A stretch of DNA of 43,888 nt. Origin: Pelomyxa schiedti. Taxonomy: Eukaryota; Evosea; Pelobiontida; Pelomyxidae. A program made the translations under genes and the position numbers. Positions 1-9,506 of the stretch are shown here, in pieces. Within the stretch, counting starts at the first letter, position 1. Every line of letters starts with the position of its first letter. Location: NCBI GenBank assembly GCA_020536535.1, contig JAHLWZ010000150.1, positions 27,589-71,476 of the forward strand, read 5' to 3'. A model generated the notes under the pieces. That model did no database searches and was not told the DNA's origin. It saw only the letters and a program-made list of their open reading frames with translations.

Positions 1-22
1 GGAATGTTGGTTAATTGGTTAC

Positions 23-487
23 ATGCATCCGACAATAGAGTCTGCATCATCCAAAATCGCCTGAATAAATTCAGGAGGCAGCATAGTCCTGCAAGATAAG
101 TATTAGTTAGTTAAGGAGGGACGGGGAAAGAGGCACTTTGTAGCCAGTGGTGCAGCCAGTGGTGAAGTCACTTTGATTGAAGCAAGCGAGAACCTCTCCC
201 CCTCAATGAGGCCACATACTTTGCTTGACACCACAATCACGTCTCCTTCCTTTGTTTCCACGAACCTACAACTTTAAAAAACCCACACGTAACAAACAAA
301 CAAACAAACAAACAAAAAAACCATTCAAAAAAAAGGGAAAAAAATGCCCCCCAAACGAAACAAACAAACCAACCTGAGGAGCGGCAACAGACCCAGAATC
401 AATAGCGCGTTGTAGTACCTCCAGCAGATCGTCGCCCTCGTGTAACACACGCCACGCCTTAACTCCGCTGCAACACACCCGCGACAT
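23..487 (-). CDS. CofE-like F420-0:gamma-glutamyl ligase, 5' part
   Basis: The first three exons of a gene that runs off the left edge. Exons are about 487-393, 265-137 and 88-23, with introns of 127 and 48 nt; both joins keep phase. The joined protein starts MSRVCCSGVKAWRV, then reads HEGDDLLEVLQRAIDSG, then EGDVIVVSSKV and GLIEGERFSLASIKV, then LPPEFIQAILDDADSIVG. This order (G-D-D-L, then GDV-I-VV-SKV, then EG-R, then a helix ending D-ADSIVG) is the N-terminal signature of the CofE/FbiB family, which adds glutamate to coenzyme F420-0 in archaea and actinobacteria. In a eukaryote the substrate is unknown. The start is the only ATG in good position; a GTG lies just upstream. The metal- and GTP-binding C-terminal half is outside the window, so activity cannot be judged. 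Confidence 0.7.
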
Positions 488-741
488 CACACGCCCCCTT
501 GGCCTCCTCGTGGGCTCTTATTTATTAGTTTATTGTGCCCCAACAGATCTGTCTGTGATTGAACTTCGCTGAGCCGGTGCATTCCATCTTCGCCGATGAA
601 CCTTTTTTTCTTTTTTTAGTTGTTGTGTCTGTGTTGAGCAATTAAAAACTGTGTTGTTGAGGGCAGGTTGGATTTCAATGCTCAACCAAGGTAAGCTGAA
701 TATGATAATATTATATGTTATACTGAAGGACGGTGTGTGGG

Positions 742-1965
742 TCAGTGGAGAATTCTGAACCTACCACTAATAGGGTAGTGGTCCGAGAGTTCCATTGCGG
801 TTTTGGAGCCACCCTTGCGTGATGGAAGGCTGAAGCTTGTGTTGTCCTGAACGGCAACTTCCAGGGGCAAAATGTTTCGGACAAAGAAGTAGTCTAGCCT
901 GTAGCTTTCGGTGCCGTGTGAGAAGAACTGCTTCAGGGAGTTCCTGCTGTCACTGGTCAGGAAGAGTTGGTTTGTTGTTGTCACTGCTACAGTAGAGGTT
1001 GAGGGCGGAATTTCCGGCTTTATTGCAGTTGTAGTTGTGGTAGTTGCCTCACTATTTTCTGCAATGCTGGAACTTGTTTCCACTGTCGTGGTACTTGATG
1101 TGACTTCCGCACCGGTTGTTCCTCCAGTTTCTGCTGAAGGTGTACTGTGCGCCATTGGTACAGCACTTGGCGGAGAGAAGGTAAGTGGGTGAAGCATTCG
1201 AAATGCATCACGAAGACCCTTCGAGGCTAGCTGCTCACACATAATGGAGTACTGCCCAGTATAAGCGGTGTAGTCAAGGTTGAGTTCAGCAATGTTCATA
1301 TCACCCATCAGAATCACCGGCTCGTTCCCGTCCGGAATCACAGACAGAACTTTCCGCATGTTCTCCTCCCTGCAGTCCAGAATCTCCCTAGCATTTGGGT
1401 TCGAGTAGCAGTCTGAGCCAACAACAGCAAATCCGGCCTGCAAATGTGTGACAATGATTCTGACACCGTCAACAACGACGCTAGAAACGCCTTTGCAAGC
1501 AAAAGCGTCCCAGCCCGCCAGCTTCTCGAATTTCACAAACGTGCATTTGTCGAATGCCTTGGGCTTCTTGCACAAAAGCAGGATCCCGCCTCCCATAAGC
1601 GGCGAAAACGCGCTCCCGCGGAAGGCCAGCATCGAGTTGTACAGCCGCGCGACCGATCGCGCGATCGAGTCGGCCAGCGACGTGCTCCAGACCTCGCACA
1701 GGGCAACGAAATCGGCCCCCGACGACATAATTAGTCGCGAGATCGCGGCGGCGCGGTCGGCGTCGTAGTAGGCGAGATTCCGCGCGAACGTGGCCGCGAA
1801 GGTCCCCGCGAAGAGGTGCGTGTTCAGAAACAGGAACCTCCGTATTTCGACGTCGTTGTCGTCGCCGCTGCCGCTGTCATTTCCAGGTTTTTTAGGACTG
1901 AGGAGGCTCTCGTTGGCGCAACTTGACGCTCCGAAGGATGAGCCTCCTGAAGGAGAGGCCGCCAT
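742..1965 (-). CDS. Endonuclease/exonuclease/phosphatase-family protein, sphingomyelinase-like
   Basis: Single-exon gene of about 407 residues. The fold's landmarks appear in order: NTHL near the N-terminus, an acidic metal ligand in LCEVW, GGGILLL, VTHLQAG, the catalytic GDMN, RLDYFF and the terminal SDHYPI. That set is the EEP (DNase I-like) family and most resembles neutral sphingomyelinases and related phosphodiesterases. A Ser/Thr-rich insert of about 80 residues separates the GDMN half from the RLDYFF half. The open frame extends upstream to 2148 only through non-ATG codons, so I chose the ATG at 1965, followed by MAASPSGGSS. No signal peptide or membrane segment is visible. Substrate (lipid, phosphoinositide or nucleic acid) cannot be read from the sequence. 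Confidence 0.8.
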   Translation of the reverse strand: MAASPSGGSSFGASSCANESLLSPKKPGNDSGSGDDNDVEIRRFLFLNTHLFAGTFAATFARNLAYYDADRAAAISRLIMSSGADFVALCEVWSTSLADSIARSVARLYNSMLAFRGSAFSPLMGGGILLLCKKPKAFDKCTFVKFEKLAGWDAFACKGVSSVVVDGVRIIVTHLQAGFAVVGSDCYSNPNAREILDCREENMRKVLSVIPDGNEPVILMGDMNIAELNLDYTAYTGQYSIMCEQLASKGLRDAFRMLHPLTFSPPSAVPMAHSTPSAETGGTTGAEVTSSTTTVETSSSIAENSEATTTTTTAIKPEIPPSTSTVAVTTTNQLFLTSDSRNSLKQFFSHGTESYRLDYFFVRNILPLEVAVQDNTSFSLPSRKGGSKTAMELSDHYPISGRFRILH

Positions 1966-2131
1966 TTGTTCGGTGAAGTTTTGATTTTCGTTCGAACGGA
2001 AGTTTGTGATTGTTTTATGCAAAAAATGTTCAGGTCTAGACCGAGGGGCCAAGGGGAAGTCAAATGTACAATTGGGGACTTTATTTATCTTGCAAGTGGT
2101 GTATTGGGGTGAGGTATTGAGGGAGGGCCGG

Positions 2132-3044
2132 TTACTCTTGATACTCAAATACTAGTTTATACAGGTCTGGTTCCAGGTGAGCCAGTTGCACATGGCAGTT
2201 TCGTGCATGCCATGATGCATTCAACCCATCAATAAAGCTGTTGAGATTGGATAGTGTTGACCCGTATGAGACATGCCCGACACTGGCTCCGGTTCCGCCA
2301 CCAAGAGCTCCTCCAGCAACTGTATAATATTATATTAGGGAAAAAGGAAAACCAAGACACAAAACACAGGGTGTTAAATGGTACGTAGATGTCTGTGATC
2401 TTCTTATATTGGGTGTTTTTTGTTTTTTTGTATTGCTTTGAAGCATACGTAAAATTCCAGCAGAAAAAGGAATCCCCATTCCAAGGGTAGCTATACCCAC
2501 TACCGCAGCCACTGGAGCTGCCACCAGAGTGCCCACGAGAGTGCCGTACTTTGCTCCCTGTTTTAGTACATTAACTAACGAGCCATGTAACTGCGGCTTT
2601 TTATAATACATTACCGTTGATTTGGGGTGGCACTCGTGCACAATGTGGTTTACTTTGCTGATGATGTCATTGTACTCAGCTGGCAAAACCAAAAGGCGCA
2701 GCAACTGCGGCGGCATCGAGTTGTCAAACAGTTGCCCTGTCGTTCGACTAACCACTATTGTCTTGGTGACGACTAGTCCGGGTTGCAGCATGGACCGGTT
2801 TTCAACGGTTTTTTTTTTTTTTGTGCTTGGCCAAGTTGAAAAACATTCTTTGGCTTTTGATGGCACCAAGTCGATCAGGACTTGCAAATGCGGTTCCCTT
2901 TCCTGTTGCATAATAGCCGCTGCGTTTTGTGGGCTGTCTTGTGGCAAGACATTTGTTGCAAGCAACAACGCTAAAGAGGAAGAAGAAAACTAGTGTTCAA
3001 AACACTTATTATTATCTTCTGAAAGGGTATTCACCCACACACAT
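2132..3044 (-). CDS. Orphan protein with C-terminal glycine-zipper membrane region
   Basis: I do not recognise this gene. The main exon is about 2983-2449 and the last exon 2319-2132, joined by a phase-matched GT-AG intron (2320-2448). A third, tiny first exon (ATG at 3044, intron to about 2984) is proposed because an acceptor-like CTTTAG precedes the main exon and no ATG starts it; the alternative start is the internal ATG at 2911. The N-terminal half is soluble with a Lys-rich stretch. The C-terminal half has GTLVGTLVAAPVAAVVGIAT followed after the intron by AGGALGGGTGASVG, a glycine/alanine zipper of the sort that packs in membranes. It ends in a short helical tail. It lies just downstream of H2B on the same strand. 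Confidence 0.55.
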
Positions 3045-3098
3045 TTACAACTGGGGATTCATTTGTCAAAGTGGAAGCGTAATCGCCGCACTTGCTGC

Positions 3099-3674
3099 TC
3101 AAGACGACGACTTGCTGGAATCCACAGAGGCACTGCTAGAGTTGAACTTGGTGACGGCCTTTGTCCCCTCGCTCACAGCGTGCTTGGCCAGCTCACCGGG
3201 CAGCAAGAGCCTGACTGCGGTCTGGATTTCCCTGCTTGTGATGGTGTGCCTCTTGTTGTAGTGAGCAAGTCGAGAGCTCTCAAGGGCCAGGCGCTCAAAA
3301 ATGTCGTGCACAAAGCTGTCCATGATGGCCATAGCCTTCTTGCTTATTCCAGTGTCAGGGTGCACTTGTTTCAACACCTTGGGTTTGTGTGATTAGAATT
3401 GTGTCTATTTACGCGGGTGACACAAACAAAGGTAACGCCGCGAGCATGGGAACAACACCAAAAAACCAATAAAAACAAAACGATAAAACGCGAACGATAC
3501 CTTGTAGATGTAGGTCGAGAATGAGCTGAAGTTGCTCTTGCGGTGTTTGTGCTTGTCATCCTGACTGGCGCTTGTGCTGCTCTTCTTGGGCGCTGCTTTC
3601 TTCGATGTTGTGGCACCTGCGTCTTTCTTCTTTGTCGCCGCGGCGTCCTTCTTTCCTCTTCCTTCTCCTGGCAT
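3099..3674 (-). CDS. Histone H2B (one intron)
   Basis: Two exons, 3674-3501 and 3377-3099, give 150 residues. The tail is Lys/Ala/Ser-rich ([16 protein letters not shown]). The histone fold is unmistakable: [39 protein letters not shown], then the [20 protein letters not shown] helix and [11 protein letters not shown]. The Lys normally mono-ubiquitylated near the C-terminus is kept (AVTK). Beyond it the protein runs on for about 14 Ser-rich residues ending KSSS, longer than the usual H2B end. The intron interrupts the first helix, after YIYK. A histone gene with an intron is probably polyadenylated rather than ended by a stem-loop; I saw no histone 3' stem-loop. A TATA-like box lies upstream. 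Confidence 0.95.
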
Positions 3675-3740
3675 TTTGGCTTGTTTGCTTTGTTTGTTGT
3701 TTGTTGTTTGTTTGTGGGCTTTTGCTTGTCGCGAGTTGTT

Positions 3741-3748
3741 TTTTTATA
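3741..3748 (-). promoter_or_regulatory. TATA-like box upstream of H2B
   Basis: On the minus strand this reads TATAAAAA, about 67 bases before the H2B ATG. Position and sequence suit a TATA element for a strongly expressed gene, but the region is A/T-rich, so chance is possible. Confidence 0.4.
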
Positions 3749-3935
3749 AAGAAATGATTAAAATTTTCTTGATCCTTTTTCTTAGTCAGCCGAGCAGGCG
3801 ATTTAAATTACGTAATTCGAAGGATTTCTGACCAATAGCAGAACAGTTTTTTTGGACCGGAAAGAAAAGAAAAATAGAAAGAAACCCAAAAAAAAAAGAG
3901 GCCAATTTCTAAGTCCCTGGACCAGATCCGGGCGA

Positions 3936-6900
3936 TCATCCCAAGCGGCGTAGAGCGAACAACTTGATTTGCGTGGGAGCGAGCTCCGGCCGTTGGTTCA
4001 CGTACACCATTCCCCACATGTGCTGAAGTAGCCACTGCTTGGTCTGGTCGGTCACTGTGTATTGTCTCCAGGTGATGGCGGGGGGTGTGGGCAGTACTCC
4101 AACAAGAGTGAGCTTGGAGAGCAGGGTGGTGATGGCCAGGGCGTCGTCGGAGCTGTGTGGGTTGTGTCTGTAATTGATGGAAAGAACGTGGGGCGAATAC
4201 CTTCCGGTGATGACTTTTTGTATCTGGGGTGAAACGAACCGCTCAAAGGCCAAGAAGGGCTCAGTTTGCAGCTGCAACTTTCGTTTTATTTGCTCAAACT
4301 GTTGCTGGGATGAGACTTGCATTTGTAAGAACAAATAGGAGTACCCATTCGGCTGTAGGGACCCATTCAGCAGAAACTGGAGGAACGATCGTGCTACTGG
4401 AGGTTGTGGTAGTTGTGGTAGTCGTGGTTGTGGTTGTAGTTGTAGTTGTGGTTGCTGCTGTTGCTGTTGCGGTTGCGGTTGCAGTTTCTATTGGGGTAAC
4501 GGGTTCACTTGGTGTCTCAGGTTTTGCTTCAGTTTGCACTTCTGTTGCTGCTGTTTCGTTTGGAGTTGTTTTTGGTTCACTGGTTGTGGTCTGTGATGTT
4601 GTCGGTTCACTTGGCAACATTGGCGGGACCAAAGTTGCTGGCGTTGTCACAGTTTCGGTTGATTGTTCAGGTTTGTTAATCTCTGTCTCGACCTTCACTG
4701 GAGGAACTAGTTGCTCAAATGTGACTTGGTTCAGCTTCTGGAAAGAAGTGATGCGGCGTAGAACACAATAAGCAAGGGGAATATTCCCTGAAAGGAGTCA
4801 ATTTGAATATGCTATGCTGTAAGGAACCTTGGTATTGGTACTGCATAAGCGAGTGCATTGCATCCAGAAGATGCATGGAATAGGTAATATTGCGAGGGGA
4901 TTGTCTGGAAGGCTTAACTACATTTGGGAGGCAAGGGGAAGTACTTTATGAAACTTATCCTGCTAACCAGATCAAACAAAGATACAAGTGCAGAAACAGT
5001 TTGCATCAGCAAAGACTTGATAAACGGAGCTATGTTGGTCATCAGAGTAACAAAGCCCTCAGTAAGAGGCCCTTTTCGTACCCCCTTTTTACCATTCTCC
5101 TGGAAACAAAATGAGGAGGGAAAAGAAATAATGCTCGTAATACTGTAATAACAACAAGCTTGCAGAATAGCTACATAGGTGTCAGTGATATTAAATTACA
5201 ATATGGAAAGCTCACGAGAATGAGGAAATCTGCCAGGTTTCCATTTACAGGATTTATTCCAAGGAAGTATTTCCTTGGGTACCATGGAGCGTTGAGAGCA
5301 GTATTGAATTCTCTGTCTTCGCTTAAGAAAAGTAGTATCATCAATCCATTTTGGACCATTCCTTGATAAGCTTTTTTTTTTTTAGAAATAAGTACAGGTT
5401 AAGTTAACAGAGATGCGGCGAAGAGAGTCTCAACCAGGATCCTTTAGTCCGTGATCAATGAAGAAAAGAAGTGGAAGAATAATCTTTGGAATATCTTCTC
5501 TGCTTGTCAAGAAACTCCTGAAACCCTAAGACTCTCTTAACAATTGAATGCAGGCCTAAGTGTCCCACCTGATTGTAGTAAACGAGATACCAATAAAATA
5601 GCATCATCTCTTTGTAACATTCAGCACTACGGGCAGACCAAGGTAGATAGTGGTTAGCTGCATTGATTGGTGAACTACAATTCAAGTTAGTCACGATACG
5701 AGCTTGTGTTGACTTACTACAACAGTCGGTCAATTCCAGCAAACATGAATTCGAATTGATCTTGAACTTTAATGGATTGAATGGCTTTGACAAACATGCT
5801 TGTACTGCGTTTTATTGGTTGCTGAGGAAGTGGATCAGGGTTTGGTAATGCAGGCTCCTGGGGTTTTGCATCACTGTCTACAGTTTGTTGTGCTGGATGT
5901 GGCTCTTGTGCTCCTTCATGCTCAACTGCCTTAGGAAGTTCTTCTGTTTCAACTTTCTCCGTTGATGGTAAGACATTTGGCTCATAGGAAATCAAAACTG
6001 AAAGAGGTTATTCCCGCATGAGAGCTTGAATTAGCGTACGCATAAGGAAGTGGGAGGAGGCTTTCACGAGCTCTTCAGGTACTATGGACGAAACAAGGTG
6101 GTTATATGGAATACCCCACCCAATGCTATCCCACGACATGATGATATTCACGAGAGAATAGAACAAAACAGCTGTGTGTGGAAGGGGTGTTATACCACCT
6201 TTGCCAACACCTGCACCACACAAGTATTCAAGGGCATAGTTAGGTGAAGTCTTGATGCAATCTGTCATTGAGTGAGATTACTGGTCCTAGATAATAGAAA
6301 TCATGACCAGGCGTGTGGTAAAGAGTTCCACTACAGAGAGTGATGAGACACTTTATTACTTCAATTCGGTTGGTAAGCATCCCTTCAGTCACTTCGACCC
6401 ACCCACCCACAGGTTTCTCAGAAGTTAGGCCAATTCCATGAGCCCTGGTGAGAAAAAATTACCATAACTGCAAGTTCAAGGACACTAACCATAAGTAGGT
6501 CAGAGGAATGGCACTTGAGGATCCCGTCAACATAGGGAGTCCCGTGTTCACTGTGAAGCCAGGCAAAAACAATAGGTCAAGGAGTGCGTATAAAAGCTTG
6601 CCACCCAAAGATTGGGCAATAGAAGCTGAGGCATGGTAAGAAGTAGTAGTTTCTTTTTTTAGGCTGAATACCAGGGGCAGATAAATCGGAGCTTTCCCAA
6701 ATTACCTCAGGCGCCTCATCGAGAACTAGTGGGATAATGCGAGAGAGAACTCTCATAGAAGAGCGGTAAGTTGCTTCAAAAGAGGATGCGCTGACACTGG
6801 GGGAACCAGGGGATGAAAGTGGCCTGCTCCTAAGTCGAGAGAGGCACTGGTTCAACAAGGCAGTGAGATTTGCAGGTTGAGTCCTTCTCATGATCCTGAA

Positions 6901-7228
6901 ATTTTGTGTTGAGTGCTATGGTTTTCGAACGAGTATTGTTGCATCAATTTAAAAATAGGTGTGTGAAAGGCAATGACTCCAAAAATTCCATACAAACAAA
7001 AAAACCGTACTTTATATCGTCAGGAGCAATGGCATTGACAACGTCATCGTACGGGTACAGTGCTATCATTTTCGAGTTGGCCCAAAACTCAATCCAAAAC
7101 TGCTCGTCGCCTTTGGGGTGCGGAAGGCTGGGATCTGCGATCTTTGGAATCGGCACACTGGGAACAGGTTGAGACGACAGCGCATGTATCCTTGCCGACA
7201 ATGACGTTACGCTCTGGTCGTTTCCCAT
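3936..7228 (-). CDS. HID1: HID1-like (dymeclin/HID1 family) trafficking protein
   Basis: Many-exon gene. HID1 is a peripheral Golgi protein needed for dense-core vesicle and secretory sorting in animals. The N-terminus MGNDQS offers an N-myristoylation glycine, as in known HID1. Family landmarks follow in order: EQFWIEFWANSKM; RVLSRIIPLVLDEAPEVIW; IGWGIPYNHL; FEFMFAGIDRLL; LMILLFLSEDREFNTALN; LLDAMHSLMQYQYQGNIPLA joined to YCVLRRITSFQKLNQ; PTAEW; and the end GVLPTPPAITW, MWGMVYVN, IKLFALRRLG. Two introns I could fix exactly are both about 40 nt (one is 4305-4344). A Thr/Ala/Glu-rich linker with an uninterrupted poly-Thr run sits before PTAEW, where other HID1 proteins also have a variable linker. 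Exon borders around 6250-6700 are approximate. It is divergent from the MED17-like gene. Confidence 0.88.
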
Positions 7229-7474
7229 TTCTACACACACCCGACTCCGTGCTTGGGGTTTTTTTTTTGGTGTTTTTGTGTAGTTTGTTTTGTTTGACTT
7301 CGCATTCTGATGAATTGTTCTAGATATCAGGCCAGTCACAAGTTCACAGCCCAGGTGTTCTTTCCTCCCTTCAATGTGTCAAACCATGATTAAGAGCCCG
7401 GACACTCTGCCAATCGGCTTCCGGAAACACACTAACATAGCCCAAGCATTCTTAGTAAACAAAAGCCTAGTCGT

Positions 7475-9430
7475 ATGATAGGGGTGGAGAGCGACTCGGG
7501 AGTGCGAGGGGGTGTTGGTGCTGTGCACCATATGGCACCGGACAACACCCCTGTGTATGTGAACGAAAAGACGCTCGTTGACATGTTCACTGAAGTCATC
7601 GCTGCCACTGAAGACGACGTGCAGACTGATTGTGTGTTTTCTTTTGTTTTGGTCGGCAGCGCATAATGGCCTGTTGTCTAAGATGGTGGGAAGCAATCAG
7701 AGACTGCACAACAAAAGTCTATTGATTCTGATGCAAAGAGAAGAAAATTGCTGTCAATGTTACAGTGGGGTCCATTATTTTTTTTTTCCCCCATCTCATG
7801 ACAACTAAGAGAGGTGGATGGTGAACTTGATTTCATGCTTCAGGTTGTCAACCTTACCCTCGAGTCTCGCTACTTGTCCTTGGAATCATTTCCTAGGTCT
7901 CAGACAGACCCGCAGTTACTCAAAAAGAATGCTCTTGTCAATTTTGGTCAAAAGATTAAAGTACAATTGACCATACCTTTCTTCTCCACTAACTCCCTAC
8001 ACGCTCACCAAAGGCATTATCAACAGCTGGAAGTGTTTTGCGAGAAGCTGGACATGCCGCACAAGGTACTATGGCTGCACAACTCCGTTACCTCTCAGAC
8101 TTGAGTGCGCTGAGAAAGTTCTGGAAACTTTTCTTGACAGTTGAGGCAACTGGTGTTGTTCTCACTCACGTGGAATATGGATTGAACACAGGCATGCCAG
8201 TGACTCCTCATTCCTTTCACAAGTTTCCACTGACCTGTGTGGTTATTCCTCAGTCGGTGCCGATTGTGGTCAATCTTTTGACCTCGTTGATTACTCCAGC
8301 ACAGGGCACACACAAATAGTAGCTCTTACAGGCCCTGCGTTTGGGCCACATATACGTCTTTGCGTGGAAGAAATACCCTCTCCATGTTCATCTCAGGATT
8401 GTGGCCTCCAAACAACGTAACAAAAATCAAACAAGAGAAAAGCGGGAGGGAAGAAGAGAAGATTGCGCGTGTAACGCATAACCAGTTCTTCTACAGTTGA
8501 ACAATCTCTTGAAACTTCAATTGGATTTTCTGAAAATCACGAGATGCTGGTTGCTTGGCAACAGTCTGTATTTGCACGACAAACTTATCAAGAAGTGAAC
8601 TTTTACATGACCCTCTCAATTTTTCCTAATACCTGTAGCTCTTCCGGGATGCTGTTAAAGGGTTTGCTCCCACAACTCATGTTGACGAACACGGCACAAT
8701 TATTTGTGATGTGGCGGGATACCCCCAACTTAATGTCTCTCTACAACCTGAGCAGCTTCTGAATGTACCTCACGAAAGATAATTATCTTATCATAACACA
8801 TGTTCTGTTACCTGTAGCAGCAACCTCCAAGAAGACGAAAAATTCTTGAAATTGCAGCCCGTGAATTGTTAATGCAACAGTTCTCCACATGGAAGCATAA
8901 GAATAGGAAGCCATCAGCCTTGTGGGTTCCCCCAAAACCCTTACGACCGCAGGACTCACCAAATAAAAAATGGTATGTGTTTCAGTCTAACTCTTTTCCT
9001 CAACACGATGCAGCATTCTCTCCACTGTAATGGAGATACATGCCCACCAATCCGCGTGCCGCCAGGCAATATCCATTTTTGACAGAATCGCCGCACAGTA
9101 TAGAGGATTCTCCTTTCACATCAACACACTCCCGGTTTTGCAACCCTCTCTGGTAACGATATTTCAGCTGCAGTTTTTGAGGTTCGCTGTTAGTTTTTAT
9201 GTGATTTGAGAATAACCTTTCCCAGCCAAGAGCTGTGGTCTTACCTTCAGGGAACTGAATTCGTGCTCAATCCCTCAACTGAAGGGCCTTATTTCACTGC
9301 CCAAGAAGTTGTTCAACACTTTTTCTCCAAAATTTGCAGGTTTTGTCCCCATTCTAGTCATATGCATTACTTATGTAAAAACAGCACCAACAGCCACTTG
9401 GCGCCACTGTTGCTATCCCTCAACTTTTGA
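7475..9430 (+). CDS. Mediator subunit MED17-like
   Basis: A gene of at least eight exons with introns near 30-50 nt. The best family match is in the middle: an exon with HEMLVAWQQSVFARQTYQE, a 47-nt intron, then LFRDAVKGF, and on to IICDVAGYPQLNVSLQ. That run (amphipathic helix, LF..L.REAV, hydrophobic strand, P-x-LNVSL) is what MED17 shows in its conserved domain. LSALRKFWKLFLTVEATG upstream resembles MED17's LR..WKL segment. Then come RRRKILEIAARELLMQQF, a helical exon at about 9024-9180 and the last exon ending LLLSLNF. The N-terminus (ATG at 7475) and the first two exon joins are uncertain. MED17 is a head-module scaffold linking Mediator to Pol II. The sequence is divergent, so the name is provisional. 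Confidence 0.5.
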
Positions 9431-9506
9431 AATGGCAAATCCTTTTTTTTTGTTTTTTAAAAAAGAAACACCACTTGTACAATGCCCAATTCTCTTTACT
9501 TGGGTA

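Noticed and set aside
7475-9430. KICSTOR subunit (KICS2/C12orf66)
   Set aside because: Considered for the helical N-terminus, but the middle and late segments fit MED17 better and no KICS2 motif is seen.
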